NCBI GenBank assembly: GCA_963803545.1
Contig: CAWDMX010000001.1
Span: 682,001 to 746,000 of the forward strand
DNA length: 64,000 nt
From: Legionella_C sp963803545
GTDB taxonomy: Bacteria; Pseudomonadota; Gammaproteobacteria; Legionellales; Legionellaceae
Direction: 5' to 3'
Shown: positions 63,092 to 64,000 of the stretch, piece after piece
Position numbering within the stretch: the stretch's first letter is position 1
How the letters are laid out: each line of letters opens with the position of its first letter
Translations under genes and position numbers: made by a program
The notes under the pieces: model-generated
The model's input: the letters and a program-made list of their open reading frames with translations, nothing else
What the model was told of the DNA's origin: nothing
Database searches by the model: none

Positions 63092-64000
63092 TTAGTTTTG
63101 GCCCACATACTGCTCAAAAATATCGTGTACGCACTGATTGTAGTCTTCGCTATTTCCCAGAACGCACAACAGCTTTGCGGCGGCGGCAATATAAAGTGTA
63201 TGCCCAATCTTGGTTGGGTGATTTATCCCATTTCCCCTTAAAGAATTGGGGTTTTTTTCATACTCGTCGACAAAACCAAGCAACGCGTCTTCGCTGTGGC
63301 GGGTTTTTTTTAGTAATAAAACATCATGGGTTTGCACCACACTGTAGTTATGAATACGGCCTTCTGCGTGCTGAAATTTTGCGACCACAGACCCTGGGGA
63401 AAAGCGGTAGTTGTCGCGTCTGTCTATAATTTTAACGCCGTTTAAAAATACTTGGTGCCGTGACCCTTGAGCAATAACTTCAAGGGTAGTGGGTTTTCCA
63501 TCGTGAAGTTTAGTTTTTATTTTTATTGCCGCGAGGGGGGAATGATTGTAGCTAAGCGTCACGCAGTCTCCTTTTGTAACGGCGACGAAATACGCTTTTT
63601 CAGTTTTAAAGGGGGACACTCGGTAGCCAATACCAAACTTTCCGCGAGCGTAATTGTTCAGCGTGAAGGTTGCTTTAGCACGAATGTCGGTTGCGGAAAT
63701 AGGTTTCCTGAGCACTTTTGAACCCATAAAGGAGGCGCTTTTGTTAGGGGGCAATAAGTCCCTGCCGTACGTTTGAAACAATCCTAAAAAATGAGGCATG
63801 AAGCGTGCCGCAGTTGAGGGGGGCGCATCAACCATAGCCGGTTGCGAGGCCGCGATGTCAACGCCGTCGCGGTGCATTAAAAAGTGGCGATTGGCGTCTA
63901 TTAACGCAACTTGAAGCTCTTCTGCAAGCGCACGGTACACATTGGCCGAGGTTTGAATATACGGTTGATAGGCCTTAAATTGAGGCAGTTTCCGGCTGGG
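63092..64000 (-). CDS. SGNH/GDSL-type hydrolase (5' end outside window)
   Basis: The frame is open past 64000, so the N-terminal part with the GDS motif is not visible. The segment YIQTSANVYRALAEELQVALID and the late GNGINHPTKIGHTLYIAAAA correspond to the C-terminal part of SGNH hydrolases, where the His in the N-x-x-H position (usually D-x-x-H) is the catalytic base. A beta-sandwich-like insertion (about 90-190 from the left ATG-type codon) carries KFGIGYRVSPF and other strands. Substrate unknown; may act on esters of polysaccharide or lipid. Confidence 0.7.
   Translation of the reverse strand, partial: PSRKLPQFKAYQPYIQTSANVYRALAEELQVALIDANRHFLMHRDGVDIAASQPAMVDAPPSTAARFMPHFLGLFQTYGRDLLPPNKSASFMGSKVLRKPISATDIRAKATFTLNNYARGKFGIGYRVSPFKTEKAYFVAVTKGDCVTLSYNHSPLAAIKIKTKLHDGKPTTLEVIAQGSRHQVFLNGVKIIDRRDNYRFSPGSVVAKFQHAEGRIHNYSVVQTHDVLLLKKTRHSEDALLGFVDEYEKNPNSLRGNGINHPTKIGHTLYIAAAAKLLCVLGNSEDYNQCVHDIFEQYVGQN

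Overview
The window reads as a chromosomal segment of a Legionella-type gammaproteobacterium. The best lineage clue is a Legionella major-outer-membrane-protein (PF05150-like) gene at 52391-53482. Very large orphan proteins (one with degenerate ankyrin-like repeats), a FadL-type porin and a periplasmic methionine sulfoxide reductase pair fit the same picture. No rRNA or tRNA gene was recognised.

Left half (1-27 kb) is an AT-rich, heavily rearranged accessory region. It holds a partial Vat-type acetyltransferase and a truncated flavin-oxidase-like gene; two IS481-family copies with truncated genes on their left sides; a Fic protein with a repeated ATGTCGA operator array followed by a truncated DUF6088-like gene; an SDR with a truncated AAC(6')-like gene; a winged-helix regulator with a nested palindrome; two pentapeptide-repeat proteins, the first split by an IS5-family element; and a divergent VOC/LysR pair. 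A short stretch near 3857 looks like the 3' end of a tmRNA gene, i.e. the scar of an integrated element.

A nonribosomal peptide locus runs from 11.2 to 25.0 kb. It has a strong sigma70-like promoter with a Fur-like box, a 35-codon ORF, an M29-like peptidase, an MbtH protein and a three-module synthetase (A-T-C-A-T-C-A-T-TE). The first adenylation domain carries a glycine-like code. The synthetase gene is broken by nested mobile DNA: a 118-bp element with a 9-bp target duplication, an IS3-family element inserted inside it, and an IS256-family element plus other DNA in the second condensation domain. Excising the first two restores a normal adenylation domain in frame, so this is a recently inactivated pathway. 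A convergent MFS transporter and IS/gene debris follow.

The centre (27.4-34.0 kb) is an operon-like set with overlapping starts: nucleotide-sugar dehydrogenase, epimerase, TPR plus YaiO-type outer-membrane barrel, HEAT-repeat membrane protein and processive family-2 glycosyltransferase. I interpret it as a synthase-dependent exopolysaccharide system making an acidic polymer.

The right half (34-64 kb) is less AT-rich and more core-like: an alpha/beta hydrolase, a secreted beta-propeller with an outer-membrane barrel, msrA-msrB, a CDP-alcohol phosphatidyltransferase with a TVP38-flavoprotein fusion, a FadL porin, a MOMP-family porin, DNA glycosylase tag, a YgjP-type peptidase, an aldo-keto reductase, an HGSNAT-like acyltransferase, MepB, and a partial SGNH hydrolase. 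Among these sit four large orphan genes (348, 604, 751 and about 1410 codons) that are candidate secreted effectors. The largest has been split from its first 15 codons by a precise IS3-family insertion with a 4-bp target duplication.
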